Notes under the pieces: model-generated | Told to the model about the DNA's origin: nothing | Database searches by the model: none | The model's input: the letters and a program-made list of their open reading frames with translations, nothing else | Origin: Arabidopsis thaliana | Taxonomy: Eukaryota > Streptophyta > Magnoliopsida > Brassicales > Brassicaceae | Reading direction: 5' to 3' | Length of the DNA stretch: 64,000 nt | Assembly: GCF_000001735.4 (NCBI RefSeq) | Contig: NC_003071.7 | Coordinates: 16,281,443 to 16,345,442 of the forward strand | Position numbers and translations under genes: made by a program | Part shown: positions 62,836-64,000 of the stretch, in pieces | Numbering within the stretch: position 1 is the stretch's first letter | Layout of the letters: each line of letters starts with the position of its first letter

Positions 62836-64000
62836 TTAAAAAGTGAGGCCAGACTTGACGATGAGATCAAGAAAACACAGAATATTTCTGATATTTGGTC
62901 GTTCATTCGAATTTTCCCTCACAGCAAGCTCAGCTAACTCAGCCAATTTAAGCAAAGGCTCTACATTTCTTGGCAAACAAATGTTCCTATCGATTATCGC
63001 CGCTGCTTTTCCTTTCCTGATCAAAGGAACCGCCCATTCCGCAATCCCCGCAGGATCAGACTCTCTATCGATAGCTTTTCGCCCGCTTAGTATCTCAAGT
63101 AGAACAATACCAAAGTCATACACATCACCTTCTCTATCACTATTGCTTGAATCCCTTTCATTCGAGCTTACCAATCCGAAATCCGCAATTCTTGCGCACA
63201 TTTCACCGTCTAACAAGATGTTGGACGTTTTCACATCTCTGTGAATTATCGGAGGATCTACTTCGTTGTGTAAGTAATCAAGTCCTCTTGCAGCCTGCAA
63301 CATGATCTTCAGTCTCATGCTCCAGTCCAGTTGTGAAAGATCTCCATGGAGATGATCATGAAGCGTACCGTGCGGCATGTACTCATAAACCAAAAGCCTT
63401 TCCCCCATCTCTGAGCAGTATCCTAACAAATTCACAATATTGTTGTGTCTGATTTTGCAAAGAATCTCTAGCTCGGACTCGAAACCTCGGTTATTAGAGT
63501 GAATGATCGTTGCAGCATTCGCTCTTTTGACCGCAACATGTATCCCATCAGATAAAACAGCTTTATAGACAAACCCGAAGCTACCTCTCCCGAGCTCGTT
63601 GAATTCTTTGAACCCGTGAGTCGCGTCTTTAAGTTCTGATAGACGGAAGATCTTGGTTTCCCCGAGAGATACAGCGGTTGGTAGAAGAACCGACTGATGA
63701 GGGACAGGATCAGGATCAGCTTCTACAGAATTCTTATCGAAACAGAAGCAACAAGTCATCTTACTCCTCTCTTCATCATCTCGTTTACTACCTTTTGTCA
63801 TCTTTGGAATGAAAGACAAACCAATCAACATCACCAAGAACCCTAAAACAGAGCACCCTATGATGATCACCAATCTCCGTACCTCTCTCTGCTCTTTCTG
63901 CTCATGCTCCTTCGATTTCGTAGCCCGAATCTTACAGATACCGTAACAAGAACTATTCTGACATAGCGAACAAGGAGTACAGACCCGGTCCGCGTTTGGA
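62836..64000 (-). CDS. CCR2: CRINKLY4-related receptor kinase CCR2 (partial)
   Basis: Open on the minus strand from the window edge to the stop at 62836 without introns, so the N-terminus (signal peptide and extracellular repeats) is missing. About 388 residues are visible. They show a Cys-rich extracellular segment (CTPCSLCQNSSCYGIC, TNFR-like), a basic/acidic stretch, the transmembrane helix LVIIIGCSVLGFLVMLIGL, then a kinase domain: P-loop GRGSFGFVYKA, catalytic Lys in VAVKRAN, HRD loop IIHRDVKTSN, and IADFGLVS. After DFG only about 15 residues precede the GDVYDFG helix. Active relatives such as ACR4 have about 40, including the APE-type DPEYY motif, so the activation segment is largely absent and kinase activity is doubtful. 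Matches At2g39180 (also called CRR2). Confidence 0.92.
   Translation of the reverse strand, partial: PNADRVCTPCSLCQNSSCYGICKIRATKSKEHEQKEQREVRRLVIIIGCSVLGFLVMLIGLSFIPKMTKGSKRDDEERSKMTCCFCFDKNSVEADPDPVPHQSVLLPTAVSLGETKIFRLSELKDATHGFKEFNELGRGSFGFVYKAVLSDGIHVAVKRANAATIIHSNNRGFESELEILCKIRHNNIVNLLGYCSEMGERLLVYEYMPHGTLHDHLHGDLSQLDWSMRLKIMLQAARGLDYLHNEVDPPIIHRDVKTSNILLDGEMCARIADFGLVSSNERDSSNSDREGDVYDFGIVLLEILSGRKAIDRESDPAGIAEWAVPLIRKGKAAAIIDRNICLPRNVEPLLKLAELAELAVRENSNERPNIRNILCFLDLIVKSGLTF

Overview
This window is nuclear plant DNA: AT-rich, with short GT-AG introns, widely spaced single genes on both strands and no operons. The proteins match what I remember of a run on Arabidopsis thaliana chromosome 2, roughly At2g38995 to At2g39180, in order and orientation, so A. 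thaliana or a very close accession is the likely source. Locus numbers and symbols come from memory. Exon boundaries were worked out here from splice signals and reading frame; for every complete spliced gene the exon lengths add up to an unbroken frame.

Layout. 697-3258 (+): a seven-exon WSD1-type wax ester synthase/acyltransferase, followed by a collapsed partial duplicate of it (4090-4551). 5012-6499 (-): plastid GNAT acetyltransferase (GNAT4). 10122-12304 (+): aquaporin PIP2;6. 13950-14660 and 16818-17504 (+): intronless tandem acetyltransferases NATA2 and NATA1. 18021-19731 (-): class III peroxidase 24. 20738-21692: nested DNA-transposon MITEs. 21985-23894 (+): lectin EULS3. 25376-26764 (-): sucrose transporter SWEET9. 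28539-31033 (-): EMB2799, with a U12-type AT-AC intron. 31329-35791 (-): APC7 (18 coding exons), sharing a 228-bp divergent promoter with a RING protein (36020-37427, +). 38613-40126 (+): kinase PBL38, with a GC-AG intron. 40352-41515 (+): organelle splicing factor WTF9. 41729-45302 (-): amino-acid transporter AVT1C. 48796-51711 (+): plastid pseudouridine synthase SVR1. 53284-53979 (-): BORCS8/MEF2BNB-like protein. 58821-58942 (+): MIR160A. 62836-64000 (-): 3' part of the CRINKLY4-related receptor kinase CCR2, cut by the window edge.

The genes do not form one pathway. The main local relationships are the NATA1/NATA2 tandem pair, the WSD gene with its remnant, and the APC7/RING divergent pair. 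No CRISPR array, prophage, LTR retroelement or endogenous virus was seen.

The most interesting signals are four. A block of PIP2;6 intron 2 recurs between NATA2 and NATA1, which suggests the NATA pair arose by a larger tandem duplication. EMB2799 carries a textbook AT-AC minor-spliceosome intron. At least five very short A- or T-rich insertions sit between 11-23 bp direct repeats, like extremely truncated retroposons. One MITE lies inside another, with its left end present three times between growing (TA)n tracts. I found no convincing wholly new system.
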